A DNA stretch of 64,000 nucleotides from Mycolicibacterium madagascariense (lineage in GTDB: Bacteria; Actinomycetota; Actinomycetes; Mycobacteriales; Mycobacteriaceae): NCBI RefSeq assembly GCF_010729665.1, contig NZ_AP022610.1, positions 4,898,001 through 4,962,000 of the forward strand, read 5' to 3'. The translations under genes were made by a program, and so were the position numbers. Shown here one piece after another: positions 26,408-36,706 of the stretch (positions within the stretch are counted from its first letter, which is position 1; each line of letters begins with the position of its first letter). The notes under the pieces were generated by a model that was not told where the DNA came from, did not search any database, and saw nothing but the letters and a program-made list of their open reading frames with translations.

Positions 26408-27240
26408 GGGCGGGCGGCCATCGCCTCGTCGATCAGCGCGGGGACGTCGATCATCGGCGGCGTCGTGTCCAACGGCCGCGCGTCCAACGTGTGCACGCGG
26501 GCTGCCAGCGTCACGCTCGACACCAGCCAAACACCGTGCGCTGCTTCAAGATCGGCGATCCGCAGCGAGCGTTCGACGCAGCTGACACCGCGCCCGCGGG
26601 CGACGTCGAACAGCGCCCGCGCGGTGATGCCCGGCAGGATCGGCAGCGTCGTCGGAGGCGTCAGCAGCACCCCGTCCCGATCGAGGACGACGACGCTGGA
26701 ACGTGGCCCCTCCAAGACGAATCCGTCGGAGCTGACGAGCACGGCGTCACCGGCGCCGAGACGTTCGGCGTGGCGCAGCGCGGCAGCATAGATGCCGTAG
26801 GACAGCGACTTCGCGCCGGCGATCGACCACCCCGCCCCCGGCGCCGCGGGCAGGCCGCGGTCCACCGTCACGGCCGAGACCCCGTGTCCGCGCGCCTGCA
26901 CGACCCGCGCCGGCAACTCCGACACCATGACGAAACCCGTCGCGCGACCAGACACCAGTCGCATCACGGCGTCGTCGGCGTCGGGCCAGCGGTCGCACGC
27001 GACGGCGACCGCGGCGCGCCACCGTGCGGCGTCGGGCGGCGGCAAGCCGACGATCGCGCTGGACCCCGCCAGCCGTTCGAGATGAGCGGCGAGCAGGCAG
27101 GGCACGCCGGCGCGCAGCAGCAGCGTCTCGAACACCCCGGCGCCGCGGGCCACCATCGGATCGTCGATCGCGACGAAGGGCTCACCCGGCGCGGCCACTT
27201 TGCCGTCCAGCGTGACGACGAGCGGGCTTCGGGTCGTCAT
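26404..27240 (-). CDS. Aminodeoxychorismate lyase-like PLP enzyme (class IV)
   Basis: 278 residues of the class IV PLP aminotransferase fold: FVAIDDPMVARGAGVFETLLLRAG, then GAKSLSYGIYAAALRHAERLGAGDAVLVSSDGFVLEGPRSSVVVL. The lysine in AKSLSYG is the expected Schiff-base residue and the LEGPRSS loop corresponds to the ExxxSN cofactor loop, with S where N is usual. PabC-type members release p-aminobenzoate for folate synthesis; D-amino-acid aminotransferases share the fold. Divergent from the YgfZ-like folate-binding gene, which makes a folate link plausible. Confidence 0.8.
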   Translation of the reverse strand: MTTRSPLVVTLDGKVAAPGEPFVAIDDPMVARGAGVFETLLLRAGVPCLLAAHLERLAGSSAIVGLPPPDAARWRAAVAVACDRWPDADDAVMRLVSGRATGFVMVSELPARVVQARGHGVSAVTVDRGLPAAPGAGWSIAGAKSLSYGIYAAALRHAERLGAGDAVLVSSDGFVLEGPRSSVVVLDRDGVLLTPPTTLPILPGITARALFDVARGRGVSCVERSLRIADLEAAHGVWLVSSVTLAARVHTLDARPLDTTPPMIDVPALIDEAMAARP

Positions 27241-27283
27241 GGGGCCAGAGGGTAGCCCGGCCCGACGGTCGTAGGCTGGAAGG

Positions 27284-28363
27284 ATGTCCGCGATCCCCGT
27301 TCCCGAGCACAGTCCCGACGCCGGCGCCACCTGGCACTTCGGTGACCCGTTCGGTGAGCAGCGCGCCGCGCAGAGCGGTGTCGTGCTGGTGGACCGCTCG
27401 CACCGGCCGACGATCGCGCTGACGGGAGCCGACCGCCGCTCGTGGCTCCACACGATTTCGAGCCAGCACGTCGCCGACCTGCCCGACGGTGCGGTCGTGG
27501 AGAACCTCAGCCTCGACGCCCAGGGGCGTGTCGAAGATCACTGGCTGCAGACCCAGCTGGACGGGGTGACGATCATCGACACCGAACCGTGGCGCGGCGA
27601 ACCCCTGCTGGCCTACCTGCGCAAGATGATCTTCTGGGCCGACGTCGTCGCCGAACCCGCCGAACTCGCGGTGCTGTCGCTGCTCGGCCCGCGCATCGGC
27701 GACGCCGCGGTGCTCGACGCGATCGGGGTGAGCGCGCTACCCGCCGTCGCCACCGCGGTGCCGCTGCCGGGCGGGGGTTTCGTCAGGACTCTGCGCGAGC
27801 AGGAAGTCGACCTGGTGGTGCCCCGCGCCGAGATCGCCCGGTGGCGCGACCGGCTGGTGGCCGCCGGGGTGCGACCCGTCGGCGTCTGGGCCTACGAAGC
27901 ACACCGCGTGGCGTTGCTGCGGCCGCGTCTCGGCGTCGACACCGACGAGCGGACCATCCCCCACGAGGTGGGCTGGATCGGCGGGCCCGGCGAAGGCGCC
28001 GTGCACCTGGACAAGGGGTGCTACCGCGGCCAGGAGACCGTCGCGCGCGTGCACAACCTCGGCAAACCGCCCCGCATGCTGGTGCTGCTGCACCTGGACG
28101 GGTCGGCCGACCGGCCCGCGACGGGTGATCCGGTGCTCGCGGGTGGGCGCGCCATCGGGCGGCTCGGGACGGTCGTCGACCACGTCGACCTCGGCCCGAT
28201 CGCGACCGCCCTACTGAAGCGCGGTGTGCCCGCCGACGTCGAGCTGACCACCGGCGGCGAGCATGCCGTCAGCGCCCTGATCGACGCCGATTCGCTGCCC
28301 GCGGACACCGGAATCGGGGCCGGACGCCTGGCCGTGGAACGTCTGCGAAGCAATCAGCGTTGA
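27284..28363 (+). CDS. ygfZ: YgfZ/GcvT-like folate-binding protein
   Basis: 359 residues. The family signature KGCYRGQE (Cys246) is present, along with GVVLVDRSHRPTIALTGADRRSWLHTISSQHV, typical of the tetrahydrofolate-binding GcvT fold. YgfZ helps assembly and repair of certain Fe-S enzymes with folate. A TAGGCT -10 ends six bases before ATG 27284, so it is leaderless. It is divergent from the aminodeoxychorismate lyase-like gene. Confidence 0.9.
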   Translation: MSAIPVPEHSPDAGATWHFGDPFGEQRAAQSGVVLVDRSHRPTIALTGADRRSWLHTISSQHVADLPDGAVVENLSLDAQGRVEDHWLQTQLDGVTIIDTEPWRGEPLLAYLRKMIFWADVVAEPAELAVLSLLGPRIGDAAVLDAIGVSALPAVATAVPLPGGGFVRTLREQEVDLVVPRAEIARWRDRLVAAGVRPVGVWAYEAHRVALLRPRLGVDTDERTIPHEVGWIGGPGEGAVHLDKGCYRGQETVARVHNLGKPPRMLVLLHLDGSADRPATGDPVLAGGRAIGRLGTVVDHVDLGPIATALLKRGVPADVELTTGGEHAVSALIDADSLPADTGIGAGRLAVERLRSNQR

Positions 28364-28460
28364 CGTTGAACGTCGCCGCGCCCGTCGTGGGGATGGCCCT
28401 GCCAGCATCAGACCGTCAGGCACGGTAAAGTGTTGACAGGACGATAAACACACTCAGATC

Positions 28461-28487
28461 GGAGCCGCCCGCTGATCGGGCCGCTCC
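28461..28487 (+). other. Hairpin in the leader of the DUF3073 gene
   Basis: GGAGCcGCCCG and CGGGCcGCTCC pair perfectly apart from one internal mismatch around a 5-base loop. A TTGACA -35-like hexamer lies at 28433-28438 with plausible -10 sequence near 28455. A second small stem (GGGG-t-CCCC) covers the ribosome-binding GAGGGGG just before ATG 28511. The arrangement could control translation. Confidence 0.4.
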
Positions 28488-28510
28488 GTTATTGCGCGAG
28501 GGGGTCCCCC

Positions 28511-28699
28511 ATGGGCCGCGGCCGGGCGAAGGCGAAGCAGACGAAGGTCGCTCGTGACCTGAAGTACAGCTCGCCACAAACCGATTTCCAACGGTTACAG
28601 CAGGAACTGGGCGGTTCCGGTTCCCCCGAGCCGGATGGTCTCAACGGTGACGGTGCACTGGACGACCGTTGGGTCGACGACGATGACTGGCGCCGCTGA
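28511..28699 (+). CDS. DUF3073 small protein
   Basis: 62 residues: MGRGRAKAKQTKVARDLKYS, a basic N-terminus, then an acidic C-terminus ending DDDDWRR. This is the invariant layout of the actinobacterial DUF3073 family, located next to purM as in M. tuberculosis. The basic head suggests RNA or ribosome binding, which is inference. GAGGGGG stands before the ATG. The structured leader hints at post-transcriptional control. Confidence 0.88.
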   Translation: MGRGRAKAKQTKVARDLKYSSPQTDFQRLQQELGGSGSPEPDGLNGDGALDDRWVDDDDWRR

Positions 28700-28729
28700 G
28701 GTTCTCCCGAACCACGTCCTCGACGACGC

Positions 28730-29809
28730 TCAGAACCTCGGGTGCTGCCCGACCAACTGAGCGCGCGACTCCCCCTTGCCACCCTTCTTGACGGTGCCGA
28801 GAGTCCAGCAATCGAGGTGGCGCGCGGTCAGCACGGCCAGCGCACGGTCGGTGTCCTCCGGCGCGACGATGGCGACCATGCCGACGCCCATGTTGAACGT
28901 CTTGTCCATCTCGGCGCGCTCGATGCGACCGCGCTGCGCGATCATCGCGAAAACCGGTGCGGGAGTCCAGGTTCCGCGATCCAACTCGGCGCACAGCCCG
29001 TTCGGGATGACGCGTTCCAGGTTGCCCGCCAACCCACCACCGGTGACGTGGCAGAACGTGCGCACCTGCGTCTCGGCGGTGAGCGCCAGACAGTCCTTGG
29101 CGTAGATCCTGGTCGGCTCGAGCAACTCCTCGCCGAGGGTGCGACCGAACTCCTCGACGTGCCCGGCCAGGTTGCCCCGGTCGATCTCCAGCAGCACCTT
29201 GCGCGCCAGCGAGTAGCCGTTGGAGTGCAGGCCGGTCGACGCCATGCCGATCAGGACGTCGCCCGGCTTGACCCGATCCGGACCGAGGACGTCGTCGGCC
29301 TCCACCACGCCGATGCCGGTGGCCGAGATGTCGTAGTGGTCGGGCGCCATCAACCCGGGATGTTCGGCGGTCTCGCCGCCGAGCAGCGCGCAGCCGGCGA
29401 TGACACAGCCGTCGGCAATTCCCGAGACGATCTCGGCCACCCGCTCGGGCACCGTGCGACCGACCGCGATGTAGTCCTGCAGGAACAGCGGCTCGGCGCC
29501 GCACACCACGAGGTCGTCGACGACCATCGCGACCAGGTCGAGCCCGACCGTGTCGTGCTTGTCCATGGCCTGGGCGATCGCCAGTTTCGTGCCGACGCCG
29601 TCGGTCGAGGAGGCCAGCAGCGGTTCGCGGTAGCCGTCCCGCAGGGCGAACAGGCCGGCGAAACCGCCGAGGCCACCCCGCACCTCGGGTCGGGTCGCCT
29701 TCCGCGCCAGCGGTTTGAACAGTTCGACCGCGCGGTCACCTGCTTCGATGTCCACGCCGGCAGCTGCGTAGGAGGCGCCGCCGCCCTCGGCCGTCTGATC
29801 CTCGCTCAT
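28730..29809 (-). CDS. purM: Phosphoribosylformylglycinamidine cyclo-ligase PurM
   Basis: 359 residues. SYAAAGVDIEAGDRAVELFKPL begins the AIRS fold, GVGTKLAIAQAMDKHDTVGLDLVAMVVDDLVVCGAEPLFLQDYIAVG forms the ATP-binding core, and ISATGIGVVEADDVLGPDRVKPGDVLIGMASTGLHSNGYSLAR is typical. It converts FGAM to AIR with ATP (fifth step of IMP synthesis). ATG 29809 is chosen over a TTG three codons upstream. Transcribed convergently with the DUF3073 gene. Confidence 0.96.
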   Translation of the reverse strand: MSEDQTAEGGGASYAAAGVDIEAGDRAVELFKPLARKATRPEVRGGLGGFAGLFALRDGYREPLLASSTDGVGTKLAIAQAMDKHDTVGLDLVAMVVDDLVVCGAEPLFLQDYIAVGRTVPERVAEIVSGIADGCVIAGCALLGGETAEHPGLMAPDHYDISATGIGVVEADDVLGPDRVKPGDVLIGMASTGLHSNGYSLARKVLLEIDRGNLAGHVEEFGRTLGEELLEPTRIYAKDCLALTAETQVRTFCHVTGGGLAGNLERVIPNGLCAELDRGTWTPAPVFAMIAQRGRIERAEMDKTFNMGVGMVAIVAPEDTDRALAVLTARHLDCWTLGTVKKGGKGESRAQLVGQHPRF

Positions 29810-29959
29810 CGCGCCCAAGGGTACCGGTCACGTCGAACGCGTTGCACACACCATGGTTTCCGCCGCGTGTACGTCTTGCGGCGGCCCCGGGCGCCGGCCA
29901 GGACGCACCGAATCCCGCTTACCCGTTTGAGTAGGCCGTTGGACGGACATCTGTAGCAC

Positions 29960-30934
29960 ATGCCAGACACGCAAACGCGCTCCCTCGTCACCGGTGCGAC
30001 CGGCTACATCGGCGGCAACCTCGCTGCTTTGCTGGTTGAGCGCGGCCATACGGTTCGGGCCATGGCCCGCACGCCCGAGAAGCTCCGCGACGCGGCCTGG
30101 CACGACAAGGTCGAGGTCGCGAAGGGCGACCTGACCGACCCCGACTCCCTCGTCGCGGCGTTCGACGGCGTCGACGTCGTCTACTACCTCGTGCACTCCA
30201 TGGGGACGTCGTCGGACTTCGTCAAGGAGGAGGAGCGCTCCGCCCACAACGTCGCCAAGGCAGCCAAGGCGGCGGGCGTCCGTCGCATCGTCTACCTGTC
30301 GGGTCTGCACCCCGAGGGCAAACTGTCGCGGCACCTGCAGTCGCGCAACACCGTCGCCAAGATCCTCATCGAGTCCGGTGTCGAGACCGTCGTGCTGCAG
30401 GCCGGCATCGTGATCGGTTCCGGTTCGGCGTCGTTCGAGATGATCCGCCACCTCACCGACCGGCTGCCGGTCATGACGACCCCCAAGTGGGTGCGCAACA
30501 AGATCCAGCCGATCTCGATCGACGACGTGCTGTACTACCTCGCGGAGGCGGCCACGGCCGACGTGCCGGAGTCGCGCACCTATGACGTCGGATGCCCCGA
30601 CGTCCTCGAATACGGCGACGCCATGCAGATCTACGCCGAGGAGGCGGGTCTGCGCCGGCGCGTCATCGTCGCGCTCCCCCTGCTGACCCCGAGCATCGCC
30701 AGCTGGTGGGTGGGTCTGGTGACGCCCATCCCGTCCGGTCTGGCGCGTCCGCTGGTGGAATCGCTGGAGCACGACGCGGTCATGTCTGAGCACGACATCG
30801 ACGGCGTCATTCCGCCGCCGGAGGGCGGGCTGACCAACTACCGGGACTCGGTGCGCAAGGCGCTGCAAAGCGACGGCACCGCGGGCAACGGCCACCGCCA
30901 CCTGATCAGGTTCAGCTCGACGGCACCGCAGTAA
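29960..30934 (+). CDS. NAD(P)H-binding atypical SDR (NmrA/epimerase-like)
   Basis: 324 residues. RSLVTGATGYIGGNLAALLVERGHTVRAMARTPEKL is an extended-type nucleotide-binding GxxGxxG segment; VVYYLVHSMGTSSDFVKEEERSAHNVAKAAKAAGVRRIVYLSGL continues the Rossmann core. The Tyr-x-x-x-Lys pair of catalytic SDRs is not evident (SRNTVAKILIESG), so it may be a binding or regulatory form. C-terminal part holds a WWVGLVTPIPSGLARPLVESL segment seen in larger mycobacterial relatives. Located between purM and purF; function unknown. Confidence 0.8.
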   Translation: MPDTQTRSLVTGATGYIGGNLAALLVERGHTVRAMARTPEKLRDAAWHDKVEVAKGDLTDPDSLVAAFDGVDVVYYLVHSMGTSSDFVKEEERSAHNVAKAAKAAGVRRIVYLSGLHPEGKLSRHLQSRNTVAKILIESGVETVVLQAGIVIGSGSASFEMIRHLTDRLPVMTTPKWVRNKIQPISIDDVLYYLAEAATADVPESRTYDVGCPDVLEYGDAMQIYAEEAGLRRRVIVALPLLTPSIASWWVGLVTPIPSGLARPLVESLEHDAVMSEHDIDGVIPPPEGGLTNYRDSVRKALQSDGTAGNGHRHLIRFSSTAPQ

Positions 30935-30937
30935 GGC

Positions 30938-30952
30938 GACGGCGGAGCCGTC
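30938..30952. terminator. Short perfect hairpin between convergent genes
   Basis: GACGGC-GGA-GCCGTC sits between the SDR-like gene stop and the purF stop, overlapping the latter by two bases. Six base pairs with a three-base loop; possible bidirectional terminator. Confidence 0.4.
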
Positions 30953-32492
30953 AGGGGCGACGAAGCGCGGAGGCGTTGTCGTTGTCGACCTGCACCGGCA
31001 TCCCGCTGCGGGCGGCATTGGCCAGCATGTGCTCGATGACGTTCTTGCCGAGCGCGGACTCGCTGGGCAGCTCAATCGGGTAGTTGCCGTCGAAGCACGC
31101 CGAGCACAGCCGCGACGCGGGCTGCTCGGTGGCGGCGATCATGCCCTGCTGCGAGATGTAGGTGAGGCTGTCGGCGCCGATGGCGCGGCGGACCGAGTCG
31201 AGCATCTCGTCCTCGTTGGCACCGGAGTTCGAGGCGTTGGCGATCAGCTCGGCGGGCGTGGCGAAGTCGATGCCGTAGAAGCAGGGCCACTTGACCGGCG
31301 GGGACGCGATGCGGACGTGGACCTCGACCGCGCCGGCCTCGCGCAGCATCCGGATCAGCGCGCGCTGGGTGTTGCCACGCACGATCGAGTCGTCCACCAC
31401 GATGAGGCGCTTGCCGCGGATGACTTCCTTCAGCGGGTTGAGCTTGAGCCGGATGCCGAGCTGCCGGATGGTCTGCGAGGGCTGGATGAACGTGCGTCCT
31501 ACGTAGGCGTTCTTCATCAGGCCCTGGCCGAACGGGATGCCGGACTCCTGCGCGTAGCCGACGGCCGCCGGGGTGCCGGACTCCGGTACGCCGATGACGA
31601 GGTCGGCCTCGACGGGGGCCTCCCTGGCCAGCCGCCTGCCGATGTCGACGCGGGTGGCGTGCACCGAGCGTCCGCCGATGACGCTGTCGGGCCGGGCGAG
31701 ATAGACGTACTCGAACACGCAGCCCTTGGGCGTCGGGTTCGCGAAGCGGGTCGAGCGCACGCCGTCGGCGTCGATCGCCAGCAGCTCGCCGGGTTCGATG
31801 TCCCGCACGAAGGCGGCGCCGACGATGTCGAGCGCCGCGGTCTCGGATGCCACCACCCAGCCGCGGTCGAGCCTGCCGAGTGACAGCGGCCTGACGCCGT
31901 GGGGGTCGCGGGCGGCATAGAGCGTGTTCTCGTCCATGAAGGTCAGGCAGAACGCGCCGCGGACGGTCGGCAGCAGTTCGAGTGCGGCCTGCTCGAGCGT
32001 GGCGTCGGCCGCGCCGTGGGCCAGCAGCGCCCCGAGGATGTCGGAGTCGGTGGTCGCGGCCGTCGCCCCGCGCATGCCGATCAGGCCGGCGTCACGGGCG
32101 CGGGTCGAGAGTTCGGTGGTGTTGACGAGGTTGCCGTTGTGTCCGAGGGCGACGCCGGTTCCGGCCGCGGTGTTGCGAAACACCGGCTGCGCGTTCTCCC
32201 AGGTCGTCGAGCCGGTGGTCGAGTAGCGGCAGTGGCCGATCGCGACGTGGCCCTCCATCGCGGCCAGCGTCTGCTCGTCGAACACCTGGCTGACGAGGCC
32301 GAGGTCCTTGAACACCAGCACCTGCGAGCCGTCGGCGACGGCGATGCCCGCCGCCTCCTGGCCCCTGTGCTGCAGGGCATACAGGCCGTAGTAGGTGAGC
32401 TTCGCCACGTCCTCGCCGGGTGCCCAGACGCCGAAGACGCCACATTCCTCTTTGGGGTCGTTCTCCGTCTGCTCGATGTGCTCGGCGGTCAC
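30951..32492 (-). CDS. purF: Amidophosphoribosyltransferase PurF
   Basis: 513 residues from GTG 32492. A short propeptide ends before Cys17 in EECGVFGVW, the glutaminase nucleophile. LQHRGQEAAGIAV and NTTELSTRAR belong to the Ntn domain, and LIVVDDSIVRGNTQRALIRMLREAGA is the PRPP-binding loop. Cysteines in WPCFYGIDF and SRLCSACFDGNYPI match the Fe-S ligands of the Bacillus-type enzyme. It makes phosphoribosylamine from PRPP and glutamine, the first committed step of purine synthesis. Confidence 0.96.
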   Translation of the reverse strand: MTAEHIEQTENDPKEECGVFGVWAPGEDVAKLTYYGLYALQHRGQEAAGIAVADGSQVLVFKDLGLVSQVFDEQTLAAMEGHVAIGHCRYSTTGSTTWENAQPVFRNTAAGTGVALGHNGNLVNTTELSTRARDAGLIGMRGATAATTDSDILGALLAHGAADATLEQAALELLPTVRGAFCLTFMDENTLYAARDPHGVRPLSLGRLDRGWVVASETAALDIVGAAFVRDIEPGELLAIDADGVRSTRFANPTPKGCVFEYVYLARPDSVIGGRSVHATRVDIGRRLAREAPVEADLVIGVPESGTPAAVGYAQESGIPFGQGLMKNAYVGRTFIQPSQTIRQLGIRLKLNPLKEVIRGKRLIVVDDSIVRGNTQRALIRMLREAGAVEVHVRIASPPVKWPCFYGIDFATPAELIANASNSGANEDEMLDSVRRAIGADSLTYISQQGMIAATEQPASRLCSACFDGNYPIELPSESALGKNVIEHMLANAARSGMPVQVDNDNASALRRP

Positions 32493-32606
32493 GATCAGTC
32501 TGCTCCCTGGGGCTGTGGCGGCGTGGCTCAGTCTACGGTCAACGCGCCGCGAAGGGGGAATCGGAGCGACGTGTCGGTGCACGGTGCAACGCGCCGGGTC
32601 GGCCGT

Positions 32607-32999
32607 TCATTTCGGGAGGTCGACGAGCGGTAGCCAGTCGGCGATCTCGCCCGCGCGCGATCCCGAGGACTGCACCGCCCCGCGCGCGGTCGCCTCGGCC
32701 ACGGTGAGCAGACCGGTGGCCAGCAGGAGCCAGGTGCGGGGATCGGTCTCGACGACGTTCGGCGGGTTCCCGCGGGTGTGTGACAGACCCGAAATGCATT
32801 GCACCGCAACGAAGGGCGGCACCCGCACCTCGACACTGGCCCCGGGGGCCAGCACCGGCAGCGTGCGAGCGGTGAGCCGCACCGCCTCGGCGAGGACGGC
32901 CCGCTCCGGCGGCGCCACGGTGTCGTCGCGCAACCAGTCGGCCAGTGCCGACACCGCGGCGCGCGTCTTCGTCGGATCCGCGGCGGGTCGAGCGGCCAT
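32607..32999 (-). CDS. Sterol-carrier-family (SCP2-like) small protein
   Basis: 130 residues: AAVSALADWLRDDTVAPPERAVLAEAVRLTARTLPVLAPGASVEVRVPPFVAVQCI followed by TDPRTWLLLATGLLTVAEATARGAVQSSGSRAGEIADWLPL. This is the short SCP2/MDMPI-C-like domain found between purF and purL in mycobacteria. The TDPRTWLLLATG segment corresponds to the lipid-binding pocket helix. Lipid ligand unknown. It lies 115 bases upstream of purF on the same strand and may share its transcript. Confidence 0.8.
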   Translation of the reverse strand: MAARPAADPTKTRAAVSALADWLRDDTVAPPERAVLAEAVRLTARTLPVLAPGASVEVRVPPFVAVQCISGLSHTRGNPPNVVETDPRTWLLLATGLLTVAEATARGAVQSSGSRAGEIADWLPLVDLPK

Positions 33000-33023
33000 G
33001 CCCCTAGCCTCCCAGGACGGCGG

Positions 33024-35330
33024 TCACCCGAACAGGGCGGGCAGCACGCCTTCGGAGGTGCGGCGCAGTTCGTCCAGGCTCACGGTGAACTGGCCCTGGA
33101 CCTCGATCGAATCGCTGCCCTCGTCGACCACGCCGATGCGCTCGGCGGGCAGACCGCGCGCCTCGCACATGGCGCGGAAGCGGCTCTCCTCGGTACGCGG
33201 CACGGCGACCAGCACCCGGCCCGCCGACTCCGAGAACAGGAATGTGAACGGGCCCCCGTCCTGCTGAAAGCCCTCGGGAATGACGATGCGACAACCGGTT
33301 TCGCCGGCCAGCGCGGCCTCGACGACGGCCTGCATCAGTCCGCCCTCGGACAGGTCGTGCGCGGCCGAGACCAGCCCGTCGCGCGATGCCGCGACGAGGA
33401 CCTCGCCGAGCAGTCGTTCGCGGTCCAGGTCGACCTGCGGGGGTAGGCCGCCGAGGTGGTCGGCGGTGACCTGGGCCCAGACCGAACCGTCGAACTCGTC
33501 GCGGGTGTCGCCGAGCAGCATCAGCGTCTCCCCCGGCTCGGTGCCGAACCCCGTGGGGATGCGCCGGCGGACGTCGTCGATCACGCCAAGTACCCCGACG
33601 ACGGGCGTCGGGAGGATGGCGGTGGTCCCGGTCTGGTTGTAGAAGCTCACGTTGCCGCCGGTGACCGGAATGCCAAGGGCCGCACAGCCATCCGCCAGAC
33701 CTCGGACGGCCTGGGAGAACTGCCACATGACGCCCGGATCCTCGGGGGAGCCGAAGTTGAGGCAGTTGGTGACGGCGACCGGCGTCGCGCCGGTGACCGC
33801 GACGTTGCGGTAGGCCTCGGCGAGCGCGAGTTGGGCTCCGGTGTAGGGGTCGAGGTAGGTGTAGCGGCCGGAGGCGTCGGTGGAGATGGCCACGCCGCGG
33901 CCGGTGGCCTCGTCGATGCGCAGGACGCCACCGTCGGCGTGTTCGGCGAGCACGGTGTTGCCGCGGACGTAGCGGTCGTACTGCTCGGTGATGAACGCCC
34001 GGCTGCACAGGTGCGGGCTGCCCAGGAGTCGCAGCAGCGTCTCGCGCAAGTCCTCACCGGTGGAGGGCCGCGGAATCGAGGCCGACGTATCGGCGTTGAG
34101 GTCGTCCTGCGTGTCGGGCCGCTCGACGGGGCGTTCGTAGACCGGGCCCTCGTGCGCGACCGTCCGCGGCGGCACGTCGACGACGGTCTCGCCGTGCCAG
34201 GTGATCTGGAGGCGATCACCGTCGGTGACCTCGCCGATGACGGTGGCCAGCACCTCCCACTTGCGGCACACCGCCATGAACGCGTCGACGTTCTCGGGCG
34301 CCACCACCGCGCACATGCGTTCCTGCGACTCGCTGGACAGCACCTCGGCGGGGGTCATGAACTTGGCCCGCAGCGGCACCTTGTCGAGCTCGATCGCCAT
34401 GCCGCCGTCACCGGCCGACGCGAGTTCGGAAGTGGCACAGGACAATCCGGCGCCGCCGAGATCCTGGATGCCGATCACCAGGCCGGCTGCGTACAGCTCG
34501 AGGCAGCACTCGATGAGCACCTTCTCCATGAACGGGTCACCGACCTGCACGCTGGGCAGCTTCTTGCGGCCGGATCCGGACTCGTCACCGCCGAAGGTCT
34601 CCGACGCCAGCACCGACACGCCGCCGATGCCGTCGAGCCCGGTCCGGGCGCCGAACAGGATGATCTTGTTGCCGGTGCCCGACGCGAAGGCCAGGTGCAG
34701 GTCCTCCTTGCGGAGCACGCCGAGGCACAGCGCGTTCACCAGCGGGTTGCCGGCGTAGGACGGATCGAAGATGGTCTCGCCGCCAATGTTGGGCAGCCCC
34801 AAGGAGTTTCCATATCCGCCGACGCCGCGCACCACGCCGTCGAGGACGCGGCGGGTGTCGGGGGCATCGGCGGCTCCGAAGCGCAGCTGGTCCATCACCG
34901 CGACCGGGCGCGCGCCCATGGCCATGATGTCGCGGACGATGCCGCCGACCCCGGTCGCCGCGCCCTGGTAGGGCTCCACGTAGGACGGGTGATTGTGCGA
35001 CTCGACCTTGAACGTCACCGCCCAGCCGTCGCCGATGTCCACCACGCCGGCGTTCTCGCCGATGCCCGCGAGCATCGAGGACCGCATCTCGTCGGTGGTC
35101 GTCTCACCGAAGTAGCGCAGGTGCACCTTGGAGGACTTGTAGGAGCAGTGCTCGCTCCACATCACGGAGTACATCGCCAGCTCGGCGTCGGTGGGCCGAC
35201 GGCCGAGGATGCCGCGGATCCGTTCGTACTCGTCGTCCTTGAGACCGAGTTCGCGAAACGGCTGCGGTTGGTCGGGGGTGGTAGCGGCTTGCTCGACAGT
35301 GTCCACTTCGTGGGTTGACCCGGACGTCAC
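33024..35330 (-). CDS. purL: Phosphoribosylformylglycinamidine synthase subunit PurL
   Basis: 768 residues, the length of the small (multi-subunit) PurL type that needs PurQ and PurS, both encoded at 39447-40357. [64 protein letters not shown] and [24 protein letters not shown] are hallmark ATP/FGAR-binding segments; the second half repeats the AIRS-like fold ([17 protein letters not shown]). It forms FGAM from FGAR, ATP and ammonia. GTG start. Confidence 0.96.
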   Translation of the reverse strand: MTSGSTHEVDTVEQAATTPDQPQPFRELGLKDDEYERIRGILGRRPTDAELAMYSVMWSEHCSYKSSKVHLRYFGETTTDEMRSSMLAGIGENAGVVDIGDGWAVTFKVESHNHPSYVEPYQGAATGVGGIVRDIMAMGARPVAVMDQLRFGAADAPDTRRVLDGVVRGVGGYGNSLGLPNIGGETIFDPSYAGNPLVNALCLGVLRKEDLHLAFASGTGNKIILFGARTGLDGIGGVSVLASETFGGDESGSGRKKLPSVQVGDPFMEKVLIECCLELYAAGLVIGIQDLGGAGLSCATSELASAGDGGMAIELDKVPLRAKFMTPAEVLSSESQERMCAVVAPENVDAFMAVCRKWEVLATVIGEVTDGDRLQITWHGETVVDVPPRTVAHEGPVYERPVERPDTQDDLNADTSASIPRPSTGEDLRETLLRLLGSPHLCSRAFITEQYDRYVRGNTVLAEHADGGVLRIDEATGRGVAISTDASGRYTYLDPYTGAQLALAEAYRNVAVTGATPVAVTNCLNFGSPEDPGVMWQFSQAVRGLADGCAALGIPVTGGNVSFYNQTGTTAILPTPVVGVLGVIDDVRRRIPTGFGTEPGETLMLLGDTRDEFDGSVWAQVTADHLGGLPPQVDLDRERLLGEVLVAASRDGLVSAAHDLSEGGLMQAVVEAALAGETGCRIVIPEGFQQDGGPFTFLFSESAGRVLVAVPRTEESRFRAMCEARGLPAERIGVVDEGSDSIEVQGQFTVSLDELRRTSEGVLPALFG

Positions 35331-35384
35331 GAAGATCAGTCTATTGGCTCCGGCCCGGTCGACTGCACGAGCGGGCGGAACCGG

Positions 35385-36656
35385 TCAGCCGGGCGCCAGG
35401 AACGCCCGCAGCGCGGCGGCGTAGGCGACGACGTCGGAGGCGCCCATCAGTTCCCTCGCCGAGTGCATCGCCAACTGCGCGGCGCCGACGTCGACCGTCG
35501 GAATCCCGGTGCGCGCGGCCGTCATCGGCCCGATCGTCGAACCGCACGGCAGATCGGCGCGATGCTCGTAGCGCTGCAGCGGCACCCCGGCCTGCGCGCA
35601 TGCCAGCGCGAACGCCGCGGCGGTCCGTCCGTCGGTGGCATAGCGCAGATTGGGCTGCACCTTGAGCACCGGGCCGCCGTTGACCTCGATGAGGTGGCTC
35701 GGCTCGTGCCGTTCCGGATAGTTCGGATGGGTGGCGTGCGCCATGTCGCCCGAGGCCACCATCGATCCGGCGAGCCGACGCAGGAAGTCCTCGCGGGTGC
35801 CGCCCGCGGCGAGGACCACCCGCTCGAGCACCGTCGGCAGCAGCTCGGACTGGGCACCGTGATCCGAGGTGGAGCCGACCTCCTCGTGGTCGAACAGCGC
35901 CAGCACCGGCACGTACCCGGCGGGCTCGGCGGCCAGGAACGCGGCCAGCCCGGCATAGCAGGTGCCCTGGTTGTCCAACCGCGGCGCGCTGACGAGGTCG
36001 CGGTCCGCACCGACGAGCGTCGATCCGGTCAGATCGTGGGTCATCAGGTCGGCGGCGAGCACGGCTCGCGGGTCCACGTCGGCGCGCTCGGCGACGTAGT
36101 CGACGAAGGACCGGGTGGCGCCCCCGGTCCCCCACACGGCGTTGAGGTGGCGCTGCGGGTTGAGCTCGACACCCTTGCGGTCCTCGGAGAGGTGGATCGC
36201 CAGCTGCGGCACCCGCAGGATCGGATCGTCGATGCGGACCAGCACGTCCTCGATGCCGTTGCCGATCCGCAGCGACAGTCGCCCGCTGATGCCGAGGTCG
36301 CGGTCCAGCCAGGAGTTCAGCCAGGCGCCCCCGTACGGCTGCAGCGCGACGACCTGCCAGCCCGCGACCACCCGGTCGGGGTGCTGCTTGACCCGCAGGT
36401 TCGGGCTGTCGGTGTGGCCGCCCACGATGCGGAACGGGGCGCCCGCCTCACCCGCCTTCCACGCCACCAGGGAGCCAGCGCGGACGGTGAAGTAGTCGTC
36501 GTCCCCGCCCGGCCAGGGGTCGGCCTCCCGCAGTTCGACGAAGCCCGCCGCGCGCAGTCGGTCCGCGACCGTGGCGCAGACGTGGAAGGGCGACGGTGAC
36601 GCGTCGACGAACGCGCAGAGACCCTCTGGCGACGCGTCGAACGGGGCGCTTGACAT
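35385..36656 (-). CDS. pepC: M18 family aminopeptidase
   Basis: 423 residues with the M18 metal sites: [13 protein letters not shown] (His and Asp), [15 protein letters not shown] (Asp), [21 protein letters not shown] (two Glu), [12 protein letters not shown] and the C-terminal [32 protein letters not shown] with the last His ligand. Di-zinc cytosolic enzymes of this family remove N-terminal, often acidic or hydrophobic, residues. It follows purL on the same strand by 54 bases upstream; the M. tuberculosis syntenic gene is named pepC. Confidence 0.93.
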   Translation of the reverse strand: MSSAPFDASPEGLCAFVDASPSPFHVCATVADRLRAAGFVELREADPWPGGDDDYFTVRAGSLVAWKAGEAGAPFRIVGGHTDSPNLRVKQHPDRVVAGWQVVALQPYGGAWLNSWLDRDLGISGRLSLRIGNGIEDVLVRIDDPILRVPQLAIHLSEDRKGVELNPQRHLNAVWGTGGATRSFVDYVAERADVDPRAVLAADLMTHDLTGSTLVGADRDLVSAPRLDNQGTCYAGLAAFLAAEPAGYVPVLALFDHEEVGSTSDHGAQSELLPTVLERVVLAAGGTREDFLRRLAGSMVASGDMAHATHPNYPERHEPSHLIEVNGGPVLKVQPNLRYATDGRTAAAFALACAQAGVPLQRYEHRADLPCGSTIGPMTAARTGIPTVDVGAAQLAMHSARELMGASDVVAYAAALRAFLAPG

Positions 36657-36706
36657 GAGCCCATCCTTACCCCACCACGGGGCCGCCGCGGCAGTAGGGT
36701 CACCTC

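Noticed and set aside
28698..28739. GAGGTTCT...AGAACCTC inverted repeat as terminator between the DUF3073 gene and purM
   Set aside because: Only eight base pairs around a 26-base loop and overlapping both coding ends; too weak to list as a feature.
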